From Rutpela maculata (Eukaryota > Arthropoda > Insecta > Coleoptera > Cerambycidae): a DNA stretch of 64,000 nucleotides. The notes under the pieces were generated by a model, which ran no database searches, was not told where the DNA came from, and was given only the letters and a program-made list of their open reading frames with translations. This document shows, in pieces, positions 35,130 to 44,559 of the stretch (the first letter of the stretch is position 1; each line of letters opens with the position of its first letter). The DNA is taken from the NCBI GenBank assembly GCA_936432065.2, contig OW386285.2:41037920-41101919 (forward strand), in the 5' to 3' direction. The translations under genes were made by a program, and so were the position numbers.

Positions 35130-36052
35130 GTCGAATTGATTTGATTTAATTTTTTTCGGCGACAGCATTCCACTTGAAATTTTATTATTGAGTCTCATGT
35201 ATTATGACATCCTGATTACGAAAAAAACATTTGCGCCCAAAAATTCGTTGTGCGTCAAAAGTTATATGCACTTTTAGACGCGCTTTCACGGATTTTCAAC
35301 TTATCTGCTTAATATATCTTGTACTAGTAATCGGATGGGAATTTTAAAAATACTGGACTATTTGAAATCAAATTTTTGAAAAATATAGACCTGTCCGATA
35401 TGTATTGGTCAATCCGTCATCTTGAAAAAAAATTGAAAACACCAAAAATAGCCGAAAAAATCAAAATTAAATAACTTTGCTCTGATTGGGAGTAATTTCA
35501 CCAAAGTTGTCAAAAATAAAACTCATTTATGGAACAAAAAAAAGTGACGTAGAGAATACCTCCTTGATAATTGACGAAGAATTAAATATTTTATTTCTAC
35601 CGCCATCTTTGACCGTTCTATTTGACATACGGTGTCCGGGATTAGTGCATTATATTTGATCATAAATGAGTTTTATTTATGTCAACTTTGGTGAAATTAC
35701 TTCTTCTTATAGAAATTATATTCAATTTTGATTCTTTCGGCCATTTTTGGTGTTTTCTATTTTTTTCCAAGATGGCGGATTGACCAATACATATCAGACA
35801 AGTCTATATTTTTTAAAAATTTTATTTCAAATAAGCCAGTATTTTTAAAATTCCTATCCGATTACTAGTACCAGATATATTAGGCAGATAAGTTGAAAAT
35901 CTGCTAAAGCGCGTCGAAAAGTACATATAACTTTTGACGCACAAGAAATTTTTGGGCGCAAATATTTTTTTAGTAATCATGAGGTCATAATACATAAGAA
36001 TCAATAATAAAATTTCAGGTGGAATGTTGTCGCCGAAAAAATCAATTCAACT
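35130..36052. mobile_element. Palindromic repeat element (complete copy)
   Basis: The left arm (from GAATTGATTTGATTTAATT with TCGGCGACAGCATTCCAC) and the right arm (ending GTGGAATGTTGTCGCCGAAA and AATCAATTC) are inverted copies of roughly 400 bp around a centre near 35560-35600. Both arms carry the GTCAAAAGTTATATGCACTT and TTCCAAGATGGCGGATTGAC type words. The window's first 540 bases are a right arm of the same family. No ORF of interest. Confidence 0.8.
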
Positions 36053-37322
36053 GCACTAAAATAAATAATAAAATATCGAAATGAAAATTATAATGTCCCG
36101 CTTGAATGTGAAACAAGCCAATAACTTTTTATATTTTGACTGATTTGAATAATTTATTTTTATTTTTCTAATTTAATTTCTTTTATTTTCACATTAAAAC
36201 TTTTTGCTGGAGATGATCTACGTTGATGCTTTCTTTATTAATTTATTATATTTGTTATAATATTCAAATTGTATTAAGGTTTAGACAAGTTAGCAGTCTA
36301 GTAATTCGTTTTTGCAATTTTTAGAAAACGAAATAAGTATGGTGATGAAGATACATAATTTACCAACTGAACAAAGAAGGAATGCATATTTTCAACTTTC
36401 AATTGTACGAAATTGGCTGAATGAATATTTTCGAAATAGATGCATATGATCCATCAACCTTTAGACTGTTTTCTACGGGGTGCGTTGAAAGAAGTTACAT
36501 ACAACGACCGCGTAATAACTGCGATTAGTTCCCTCATAAATTATAGACCAATGGCGTTTCGTAAATTTTTAAATTTCAATCAATGACAACAGTTTTAACT
36601 AGTTTCAATTGCTATCAAATTACGTCTAGTTTTTAAATGCACAAGATAATTATTTATATTTGGTTGTAATATAATAAAATAATAATGATTGTTACTTAAT
36701 TTATATTAAAAAAGTGCATGTGTATAAATAAAAACCTAAGTACGTAAGGAATTTGTTCATTTGGGAAATAATCATTGCTAAAAATTATGTTTTTTTTCTA
36801 CAAAGAATTATTCAGATATTTAAATAATGGGCCTTTCCCGCTATTTTTTTTTATTGTGTTATGGGAAAGATCCTATCAAAATATTACTAAAAATGAATTT
36901 TAATTTTTTTTCTGAACGCATAAAATACTACAGAAAATATTCAAATATTACTTATATCAACAGCAGATTTAAACGATAGCATTCGGGCGGCAATGTGACG
37001 TCATCATAACCACACCAATCAAATATGATCTTAAACCGCTGCCAGAATTAGCTATAAAGGTGCATTCTCAAACCAAGTTCCCAAACAATCTCACTTGCGT
37101 TCTGTTTTCCATATCTTGCAATTCTATTGGTGCCTGAAGTACATTTATGAGGAACCACCAATAGAATCTCGTAAAGTAAAGTGCTAACGTTTAATTGAGA
37201 ACGTCCGTTTATAATCCCGATTGACATTGCGTAAACGTAAATGTTGTGATTTCAATCTAAAGAGACAAATAAAGTATAAAATCAAGCCCGCTAAAAGGAA
37301 GTTAGTAACAATATACGCATAC
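36053..37322. other. Intron, no firm feature
   Basis: Contains a 12-bp inverted repeat ATTCTATTGGTG / CACCAATAGAAT around 37120-37165. A short plus-strand ORF (36339-36449) has no family wording. This region would be the first intron of the THAP gene below if that gene is real. Confidence 0.45.
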
Positions 37323-37502
37323 GTTAAAATGATCTTCACAACAGAAAAATCCAGGAGCAGTATAAACAACACCAGGAACTTTTGCAACTTTCCACCACAA
37401 TTTTCGAATTTTCAAATTTGTTGGGACGCGCAAAAATAACTTGGTAGTATTTTCACTAGTGATTGGACACACTGGTACAAAACAAACCCTTGTAAGCGGC
37501 AT
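37323..37502 (-). CDS. THAP-domain zinc finger, first exon only
   Basis: Exactly 60 codons from ATG (context AGAAAATGC) to a GTATG donor at 37322. The protein begins MPLTRVCFVPVCPITSEN and ends PGFFCCEDHFN. It shows the C2CH pattern of THAP domains: CFVPVC, a central KLWWKVAKV Trp, and CCEDHF. THAP domains bind DNA and occur in P-element-type and other transposases and their domesticated derivatives. After the donor the frame hits stops, so the rest of the domain (with the AVPTIF-type end) must be in another exon, which was not found here. It is either the 5' exon of a broken mobile gene or a real small gene nested in the RhoGEF intron. The frame is undamaged. Confidence 0.7.
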
Positions 37503-39352
37503 TTTCTAATTATAAAATAAAATTACGTAAATATCGTATTAAACATAAACAATAGAAAGTGAGGTTATCGAATATGATTTGAGCATTTCAGTACAGCGTT
37601 GCCAGATGATACTGATATTATACCATATGTGAACCAAAACGATCAAAAATAGAGAATATAAACATGATATATGGATTTTAGACTCAGACAGTGAAAGGTT
37701 GACAGAATTTTTGTTTTTATTTAGCATCAGGTTAACGAAGAGTACATTGTAATGAAAAAAAATGGTCTATTCAAACTAGACAGTTGATATCGGAAATACG
37801 ATGTTCACATGAAAAGACGTACACCTGGCAATAGACAACTCCCTTTAAAAATACGACTTTTTATTGGTCTAATCAGACTGACGTTGCAAGCTCGCGCCTT
37901 AGAACTCATGTTTCAAATTAAGTGAAATAAAACTGATTTAGTAAAGTAAATATTTGGTAGAACATACAAAATTGCAAGAAACTAAATTAATATAAAATTA
38001 TATTATAGTTTATTATATGGTTTGGTCGTGGTGAAATAGTAAAATTCAGTCATGCGGAAAAGGCCCATTATGACATTTCTTAGTGTCACTTGAAACTATA
38101 TTTAAGAAATACGGTTAATTAACCTTTACATTATTACTTTATTTCACAATTTCTGGATTTCAAAAAAAAACTTAATATGCACCATGGCACTAAAGTTTCT
38201 TTTTATGACAGTAATAATCTTGGCATATATCAGCCGAGGTCTAAATGACAAACTGCTACATTTTTGCAAAATTTCGCTTTTAAGCAACTGTTTTCGACTA
38301 CAATTTACACAAAAAACCCTCGACCATTTTTCTTGTTCTACATTTCAGTTAAAAGACTACTCAAATTTGTCAAAAATTTAAAATGTTACTGTTTGTCCCT
38401 GAGTGATCCGCTTAAAGGTGTTTGCATGTTCGAATTAGGATGCAGCTTGAATTTCACTTATATTTGGCACACCAGAAAGACAAAAACGATAACTAATAAA
38501 AACTTCAACTCCTATTCAAGAATCAGTATTTATATATTTTACCATAAAATGATACTCCAATGTTGTTAAATTTTTATATTATGATTTTTTTATTATATCA
38601 TGATAAGCAGAGAAACTGCAATCAAACAATTGTCTTATTTATCTTATTACATATTTAAAGAAACGTAAAACCGATTTCAAACGAATTATTTTGTTATTCA
38701 CGTCGAATTCACTATTATTTGCTATTAAATTATTAATCTATTGCAGTAATGTCATAGAGAACATGATAACTAAATTCCCCAAATTTCATGGTTGGAATGC
38801 ATCAAATGATGGCACATATAATAGCTTTGACATTAATAAACACTTATTTATACCTGGTGGAGCACAATATAATCTAGAAATAACATATATTATTCTGTTT
38901 ACCTTTCAGCTTTATATTGTAGTAACAGTCTGGAAATAAAGAAACTAAAATAAAAATCTATATAAAACTCAAAAAACTATGGACATGTACTCGTAAAACA
39001 CGTTTTCCGAAAAATTTATATGATATACTACATTTTATTAATTCTGATGATTTCTACTAAATTAAAGCCTTGAACATAGCAATTCCTACTGATAGTCCGC
39101 CAAAACATTATAAATCAACAATAGTGATACGCAAAAAAACAAAAGATTGTTTTTAAAAAAATCTCCAAAGAACATCTCTAAAGAATAAGAATTATAATTT
39201 CACTCAGTTTTACAAATATCGTTCTACTTATTAGAGGAAAGTAGCAGGGAACTGTACCTTATTACCTAATATCAATTTGAAATCGGCGCAAAAATATCTA
39301 ATTTTAAAACTACGTTTTGCACCGATTTCAAATTGAGTTAGATTTATACCTA
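37503..39352. other. Intron, no firm feature
   Basis: Includes a 21-bp hairpin, CAATTTGAAATCGGCGCAAAA at 39273-39293, pairing with 39315-39335 with one gap. A plus-strand ORF at 38184 starts with a hydrophobic signal-like stretch but has no other support. Confidence 0.45.
39273..39335. repeat. Short hairpin next to the foldback element
   Basis: Arms of about 21 bp (ATTTGAAATCGGCGCAAAA against TTTTGCACCGATTTCAAAT) around a 21-base loop. Located just outside the left end of the 39353 foldback element. One mismatch and no slippage problems. Confidence 0.7.
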
Positions 39353-39750
39353 GGAACCCGGTTCCTATGAATCAACTTTAACGAAACTTTTTGCATTGGG
39401 TTGCTGAAACCTAATACTAAAATGTTTATGAATTAGAAGTTGTCGTTTTTTTTTTTATTTAAAAGTTCATCGAGATCTGCAAATTCTTTGAAAAAATACT
39501 CAATACACGTAAGTTTTAATAGTTTTTGTTCTGTAGACAAAAAATCGTACCTGAGTAGTATTGTAGGTTTGTGATTACCGAGGTGATTACAAATTTAAGG
39601 TAAAAAATTACAAATTCAAAATGTGGGACTCAAAATGGCGGCCAAAAAAGTTTAAAATAAGACATCATTAATACAAAAAACACCTAAAATTTCTGTAGAA
39701 ACAAACTTATTGTTAAATCACATAATTCATAATAATTTTAACAAAATATA

Positions 39751-39985
39751 CTATTTATCTTCGATATCTTCGTTTTAAACTTCGCTTATTTCTATAATAG
39801 GAAAAGGGCTCGAGCAACTATCACCATTGCATTCAGAACAAGCTGCAGTGCAAGGTAATCCATGCTTTCTGCATCCACAAGCAGCTCCGCATCCTGTCTT
39901 ACATGTACAAAAAATAATTTTAAGTAGATTTCAGGAGCTCGTGGCTTATTCAATGAGACTGATTTTAGCAGCGAAACTAGCAGCG
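39751..39985 (-). pseudogene. C-terminal Cys-rich tail of a GCDTT-type mobile gene (left arm)
   Basis: The minus strand reads NKPRAPEIYLKLFF, then a one-base slip in an A/T run near 39910, then CTCKTGCGAACGCRKHGLPC and TAACSECNGDSCSSPFPIIE. The pattern CxCKxGC..CGCRKxGLxC..C..CxGxxC is a Cys-rich tail that, as remembered, ends many arthropod multi-copy proteins also containing a GCDTT motif. The frame is closed early by one GAA-to-TAA change compared with the other arm, and would otherwise end at TAG 39751. It lies partly within the foldback arm, so the arm was built from the gene's 3' end. Confidence 0.7.
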
Positions 39986-40165
39986 AAAACAAAAATTGTT
40001 TTGTTTGCATTTTTGAATACACATATTCGTAGGTAATGATAATATCAACATTTTTACCTACAAATTATGACCCAGGAGCTAATAAGAAGGCTATTAGCGT
40101 CAAATTCTCAAAATAATTTTGACGACCAACGCGTATTTTTCAGGTAAAACTCGTATTAAAAAAAG

Positions 40166-40745
40166 TAACCTGGCTCTATTCGGATCGATTTTAATCGAAA
40201 GGAGGTCTCTTTAGCTTTAATTACAAAAAAGAAAATTAAGTCCCCAGCATATCTAACATTGAAGTTAATCGCGAAATAGACGTTGACGGCGTTTCCGCTG
40301 CTAGCGCATTTTTTATGTTAAACTAAAATAAAATAAGATCTATTAACCTGGCCCTTTTCGGGCCCATTTTATTCGAAAGGTGGGCTCTTTACCTTTAATA
40401 TAAAAAAAATTAAGTCCTTAGTACATCTAACATAAAACTTAGCCGCGAAACAGACGACAGCGTTTTCGCTGCTAGAGCTTAATTTCTCAAGTAATTTGTT
40501 AATAAAAAAAAAATTGAATAGCCTGGCCCATTTCAGACCACTTTTAATCGAAGGGTGGGTTCTTTAGCTTTAATGTTTAAAAAAAATTAAGTCCCCAGTA
40601 CATCTAACATAGAAGTTAATCGCGAAATAGTCGTTGTCGGCGTTTCCGCTGCTAGCGCATTTTTTATGTTAAACTAAAATAAACTAACATCTATTAACCT
40701 GGCCCATTTCGGACCCAGTTTAATTTATAAAAAAAATTCAGCCAC
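40166..40745. repeat. Tandem array, four units of about 177 bp, in the foldback loop
   Basis: Units begin TAACCTGGCTCTATTCGG (40166), TAACCTGGCCCTTTTCGGGC (40344), TAGCCTGGCCCATTTCAGAC (40519) and TAACCTGGCCCATTTCGGAC (40695, cut short). Each contains TTAAGTCC..AGTACATCTAACAT, AGTTAATCGCGAAATAG and CGTTTCCGCTGCTAGCGC-like words. They differ by many substitutions. No coding frame is conserved between units. Confidence 0.85.
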
Positions 40746-40783
40746 TAGTACTTCTAACATAGAAGTTAGCCGCGAAATAGACT

Positions 40784-40879
40784 ACAGCTTGTTTCGAATG
40801 CAATGGTGATAGTTGCTCAAGCCCTTTTCCTATTATAGAAATGAGCGAAATTGAAAACGAAGGTATCGAAGATAAATAG
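40784..40879 (+). pseudogene. Cys-rich gene tail, mirror copy in the right arm
   Basis: The plus strand reads TACFECNGDSCSSPFPIIEM, SEIENEGIEDK and a TAG stop at 40877-40879. It is the inverted counterpart of 39751-39850 and keeps the longer acidic end that the left arm has lost by a nonsense change. Only the last 30 codons are present. It shows that the arms were once coding 3' ends. Confidence 0.7.
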
Positions 40880-41099
40880 TATATTTTGTTAAAATTATTA
40901 TGAATTATGTGATTTAACAATAAGTTTGTTTCTACAGAAATTTTAATTTTTTTATATTAATGATGTCTTATTTTAAAGTTTTTTGGCCGCCATTTTGTGT
41001 CCCTCATTTTGAATTTGTAATCACAAACCTACAATACTACTCAGGTATGATTTTTTTGTCTACAGAACAAAAACTATTAAAACTTATGTGAACTGAGTA

Positions 41100-42415
41100 T
41101 AATAATAATAATAATAATAATAACTTATTTATCCAAAAACGACCATACACATGGTATAGGACAAGTCAACAAACACAGTTTATAAATAAAATAAATACAA
41201 TAAGAGACATAAATAACTAACAATAAATAGATAAAAATAATTTCAGTTCATATATTCGTCTATGCTATAAAAACATTTATCTATTAAGTAATTCCTTAAA
41301 GTATTTTTGAAGTGATTTAAATTATCAATGGACTTAATATCTTGAGGCAGCTTATTATAAAATAACATACCCATATAAGCAGGATTTTTTTCATAAATAG
41401 ATAATGCATGTATTGGTAAGCACAAATCGTTACCCTTTCGTGTATTATAACTATGATAATAATTATTTTTAGTAAATTTATCTAAATTTCCCTTAATAAA
41501 CAATAACGTTTCAAAGATATAGATTGACGGCAAAGTTAACAGTCTTAATTTTTTGAAAATTTCTTTACATGATGTTGTTCTTGAAACTCCTACAATAGTT
41601 CTAACCGATTTTTTTTGCAAACGAAAAGCTCTTATTGCGTGATGAGAGCATCCTCAAAATATAATGCCATACCTTATTCTGGAATAAATTAGTGCATAAT
41701 AATAAGATAACATAACTTTTTATGAAGTAATTTGACGTAGTCTGTACAAAGCGAAGCAAGTAGACGACATTTTTTTGCAAATCATTTCAATGTGCGTTTC
41801 CCAACTTAAGCTGTTATCTATATTTATACCTAAAAATTTTGTATTGGTAACTTGTTCTATTGTTTTGCCGTTGTTTTTTATAAGGTGACTTTCAAATACT
41901 GTTTTAATTCTAGGTGCAAAATTCATAAATACCGTTTTACTTGCATTTAGAAATAACTTGTTTTCGTTAAACCATATAATAAATTTATCCAACATAATTT
42001 GCGTATCCGATATAGAGTCCGAAATTGAATTCTTAGCAGAAATATAACTGTTGTCGTCTGCAAACATAACTAATTGCTTACTACTGTCAATACTTGGAAG
42101 ATCATTAACAAACAGAAGAAAAAGCAGTGGGCCCAAGACCGACCCTTGTGGAACACCGCAATCAATTCCTATTTCCTCTGATCTTACTCCATCAATTTCT
42201 ACTAACTGTGTCCTGTTTGAAATATATGTCCTTATTAGATTGTTAACTAATCCCCTTAAACCATAAGCTTCTAACTTTGTCAAAAGTAAAGCATGATCCA
42301 CCAGATCAAACGCTTTACTTAAATCCAGGAATAAGCCGACACATTTCTTATTACTGTCCATATTGTCATACACTAAATTTAGGAAGTTGTAAATTGCTGA
42401 ACTTGTAGACTTACC
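41100..42415 (-). mobile_element. 5'-truncated non-LTR retrotransposon nested in the foldback arm
   Basis: It lies between GAGTAT (41099) and CAAAG (about 42423) of the right foldback arm, which read GAGTATTTTTTCAAAG when compared with the left arm. On the minus strand it starts inside the reverse transcriptase and ends in a (TTA)n tail (41101-41124). The lack of a 5' part and the microsatellite tail are typical of target-primed integration. A short TAT duplication is possible. Confidence 0.88.
41243..42373 (-). pseudogene. Reverse transcriptase C-terminal half of the nested LINE
   Basis: A single frame runs from 42373 to 41243 with only two in-frame stops (at 41720 and about 41655). Motifs include GLFLDLSKAFDLVDHALL, DCGVPQGSVLGPLLFLLFVN, LVMFADDNSYIS (the intact FADD catalytic motif), NASKTVFMNF and TKFLGINIDNSLSWETHIEM. 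It then has a thumb and C-terminal part with RTIVGVSRTTSCKEIFKKL and NTRKGNDLCLP. The style is that of CR1/Jockey-group elements. With FADD intact and only two stops, this is the youngest retrotransposon in the window, but it is truncated and immobile. Confidence 0.88.
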
Positions 42416-42653
42416 TTTTCTTATTTTTTCAAAGATTTTGTAAAAGATCTCGATGAACTTTTACATAAAAAAAAACGTCAATTTCTAATCCATAAACTTT
42501 TTAGGATTAGGCTTTAGCAACACAATGCTATAAGTTTCATTAAAGTTGATTCATAGGAACCGGGTTCCAAGGTTTTTTGTTTTCACGCCTAACGGCACTC
42601 CATTATAGGTAGTGAGATATTAGCAAAACAGTGAAATGTTATTTCTTACTTTT

Positions 42654-44415
42654 ACTTCCACATCCAGTGGAAGTATAGTAACGACAAAAATTTTTTTAAA
42701 AATTCTTATTGTTCAAATGGGCTTAGAATGTCACGAAACGTCGAGATTTTAAGTTTGGGCGAAAAAAAAAAATTCTTTATGAAATCGGATTTGAAGGAAA
42801 CAACTACTCAGCGGGCAAATACCCCGACCTGCATTGAATTACACCTTCAAATCGTGATCAGTAACCAACTATCATTTGTCCGTTCCTAACCAGACATATA
42901 CCGGTTTCGAACTTATTATGTTCTCATCAGTATGCCATAGGTCATGGAACAGACAAATGATAGTGGTCAACTTGCTAGTCTTATACAAACTGAATCAAAT
43001 GGAGTGTCGGTGAGAGGTAAACTCTCATATGGTCAGATGCTACTATACGTCGGACAAATGTCACTGACGTATAGCGACTTGCCTTTTTGCAAGTACCAAG
43101 AGCGGCGACCTCTAGCTTTAGTGGGCTATACTCACTGTTTATGAAATCGGATTTGAAGGAAACAACTACTCAGCGGGCAAATACCCCGACCTGCATTGAA
43201 TTACACCTTCAAATCGTGATCAGTAACCAACTATCATTTGTCTGTTCCTAACCAGACATATACCGGTTTCGAACTTATTATGTTCTCATCAGTATGCCAT
43301 AGGTCATGGAACAGACAAATGATAGTGGTCAACTTGCTAGTCTTATACAAACTGAATCAAATGGAGTGTCGGTGAGAGGTAAACTCTCATATGGTCAGAT
43401 GCTACTATACGTCGGACAAATGTCACTGACGTATAGCGACTTGCCTTTTTGCAAGTACCAAGAGCGGCGACCTCTAGCTTTAGTGGGCTATACTCACTGT
43501 TTATGAAATCGAAATATATAAACAGTGAGTATAGCCCACTAAAGCTAGAGGTCGCCGCTCTTGGTACTTGCAAAAAGGCAAGTCGCTATACGTCAGTGAC
43601 ATTTGTCCGACGTATAGTAGCATCTGACCATATGAGAGTTTACCTCTCACCGACACTCCATTTGATTCAGTTTGTATAAGACTAGCAAGTTGACCACTAT
43701 CATTTGTCTGTTCCATGACCTATGGCATACTGATGAGAACATAATAAGTTCGAAACCGGTATATGTCTGGTTAGGAACAGACAAATGATAGTTGGTTACT
43801 GATCACGATTTGAAGGTGTAATTCAATGCAGGTCGGGGTATTTGCCCGCTGAGTAGTTGTTTCCTTCAAATCCGATTTCATAAACAGTGAGTATAGCCCA
43901 CTAAAGCTAGAGGTCGCCGCTCTTGGTACTTGCAAAAAGGCAAGTCGCTATACGTCAGTGACATTTGTCCGACGTATAGTAGCATCTGACCATATGAGAG
44001 TTTACCTCTCACCGACACTCCAAAAAAAATTCTGTCTGTCGGTCTGTCGGTCTGTCTGTCTGTCGGTCTGTCAGTAACTTTTTTTGTGCGCACTTTTACT
44101 CTGGAACCGTTTGAGATATTGACTTGAAATTTGGTACACATACACATATGTACTTTAACGAGATCTAGAACTAGATTATATTTTCATCTTGTTCCGTCGA
44201 AGAGTTGGGGGGTAAATTAGGATAAATCTGGGGAAAATAGGTAAATCAAGCAGGTAAGAGTCCGTAAAATTGGCATTTAGTATATACAAGAGAAGCTAAG
44301 GTCTCAAAAAAAAATTTGGCATTAGCCACCCCCACCCCATTATTAAAGGGGATAAAAAAATTGTGATTTAGTGTGTGTACAAGAACCAGAAACCTCAAAA
44401 TGTTTTTTGCTTCAT
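42654..44415 (+). repeat. Dispersed 'CCACATCCAGTGG' repeat, copy R2, interrupted by a palindrome
   Basis: Left part 42654-42777 (ACTTCCACATCCAGTGGAAG, TAGTAACGAC, TTAGAATGTCACGAAACGTC, AAGTTTGGGC) and right part 44022-44415 (TCTGTCTGTCGGTCTGTCGG, GGAACCGTTTGAGATATTGA, C-rich tract). Between them is the palindromic array described next. It is truncated at its right end, where a coding-like fragment begins. Confidence 0.82.
42778..44021. repeat. Palindromic array of a 362-bp unit (two direct, two inverted copies)
   Basis: Unit A1 starts at 42781 and A2 at 43143 (both GAAATCGGATTTGAAGGAAA). A third start at 43505 turns after about six bases into the reverse complement. The inverted A2 runs 43520-43881 and the inverted A1 is cut at 44021. 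The units look nearly identical (one C/T difference seen). The unit itself contains a short inverted pair, ACTATCATTTGTC / GACAAATGATAGT. The word AAAAAAAATTCT stands on both sides (about 42766-42777 and 44022-44033), suggesting a 12-bp target duplication. The 66-codon ORFs repeated four times are not genes. Confidence 0.88.
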
Positions 44416-44417
44416 CA

Positions 44418-44557
44418 AAGTCTGGGGCCCGAATTGCTCGTGTATAGCTACTGCTCCTCCGAGGCAAACTGTAAATTCCAACTTGTCGGCCTAAAGGTGC
44501 ATAAAAATTATCAGTGTTAGTGGTTCCAACAGCATTCAGAAGATATACAATTTGCAT
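44418..44557 (-). pseudogene. Orphan coding-like fragment, family not recognised
   Basis: From ATG at 44557 the minus strand reads MQIVYLLNAVGTTNTDNFY, then APLGRQVGIYSLPRRSSS and YTRAIRAPDF. The frame then runs into the truncated dispersed repeat at about 44415. Balanced composition and low A+T bias set it apart from the surrounding noise, which suggests a once-coding stretch of about 47 residues. The source is unknown. It could be an exon of a mobile gene or an inserted gene piece. No function is proposed. Confidence 0.4.
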
Positions 44558-44559
44558 AT

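Larger units (their letters stand above)
39353..42568. mobile_element. Large foldback element with a LINE inserted in one arm
   Basis: The terminal word GGAACCCGGTTCC (39353) and GGAACCGGGTTCC (to 42568) begin inverted arms of about 500 bp (39353-39850 and 40780-41099 plus 42415-42568). The arms share GTTCATCGAGATCT, GTTTTTGTTCTGTAGAC, CCTACAATACTACTCAGGTA and TTAACAAAATATACTATTTA. The right arm is split by a non-LTR retrotransposon (41100-42415). The interior holds a Cys-rich pseudogene and a tandem array of about 177 bp units. Removing the LINE leaves a 1.9 kb foldback element. Confidence 0.88.

Noticed and set aside
36339..36449. Short plus-strand ORF as an exon paired with the THAP gene
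   Set aside because: Wrong strand relative to the THAP exon and no recognisable content.
38184..38381. ORF with a signal-peptide-like start and an FTQKTLDHF word like S28 serine proteases
   Set aside because: Only one short word fits, no catalytic motif follows, and the frame stops after 65 codons.
40738..40920. 60-codon minus-strand ORF in the right foldback arm
   Set aside because: Antisense of the Cys-rich tail, which reads correctly on the plus strand.
42944..44147. Four 66-89 codon ORFs starting MEQTNDSGQLASLIQ or similar
   Set aside because: They are copies of the same stretch of the 362-bp repeat unit in both orientations; the frame is open by chance and overlaps in both strands.
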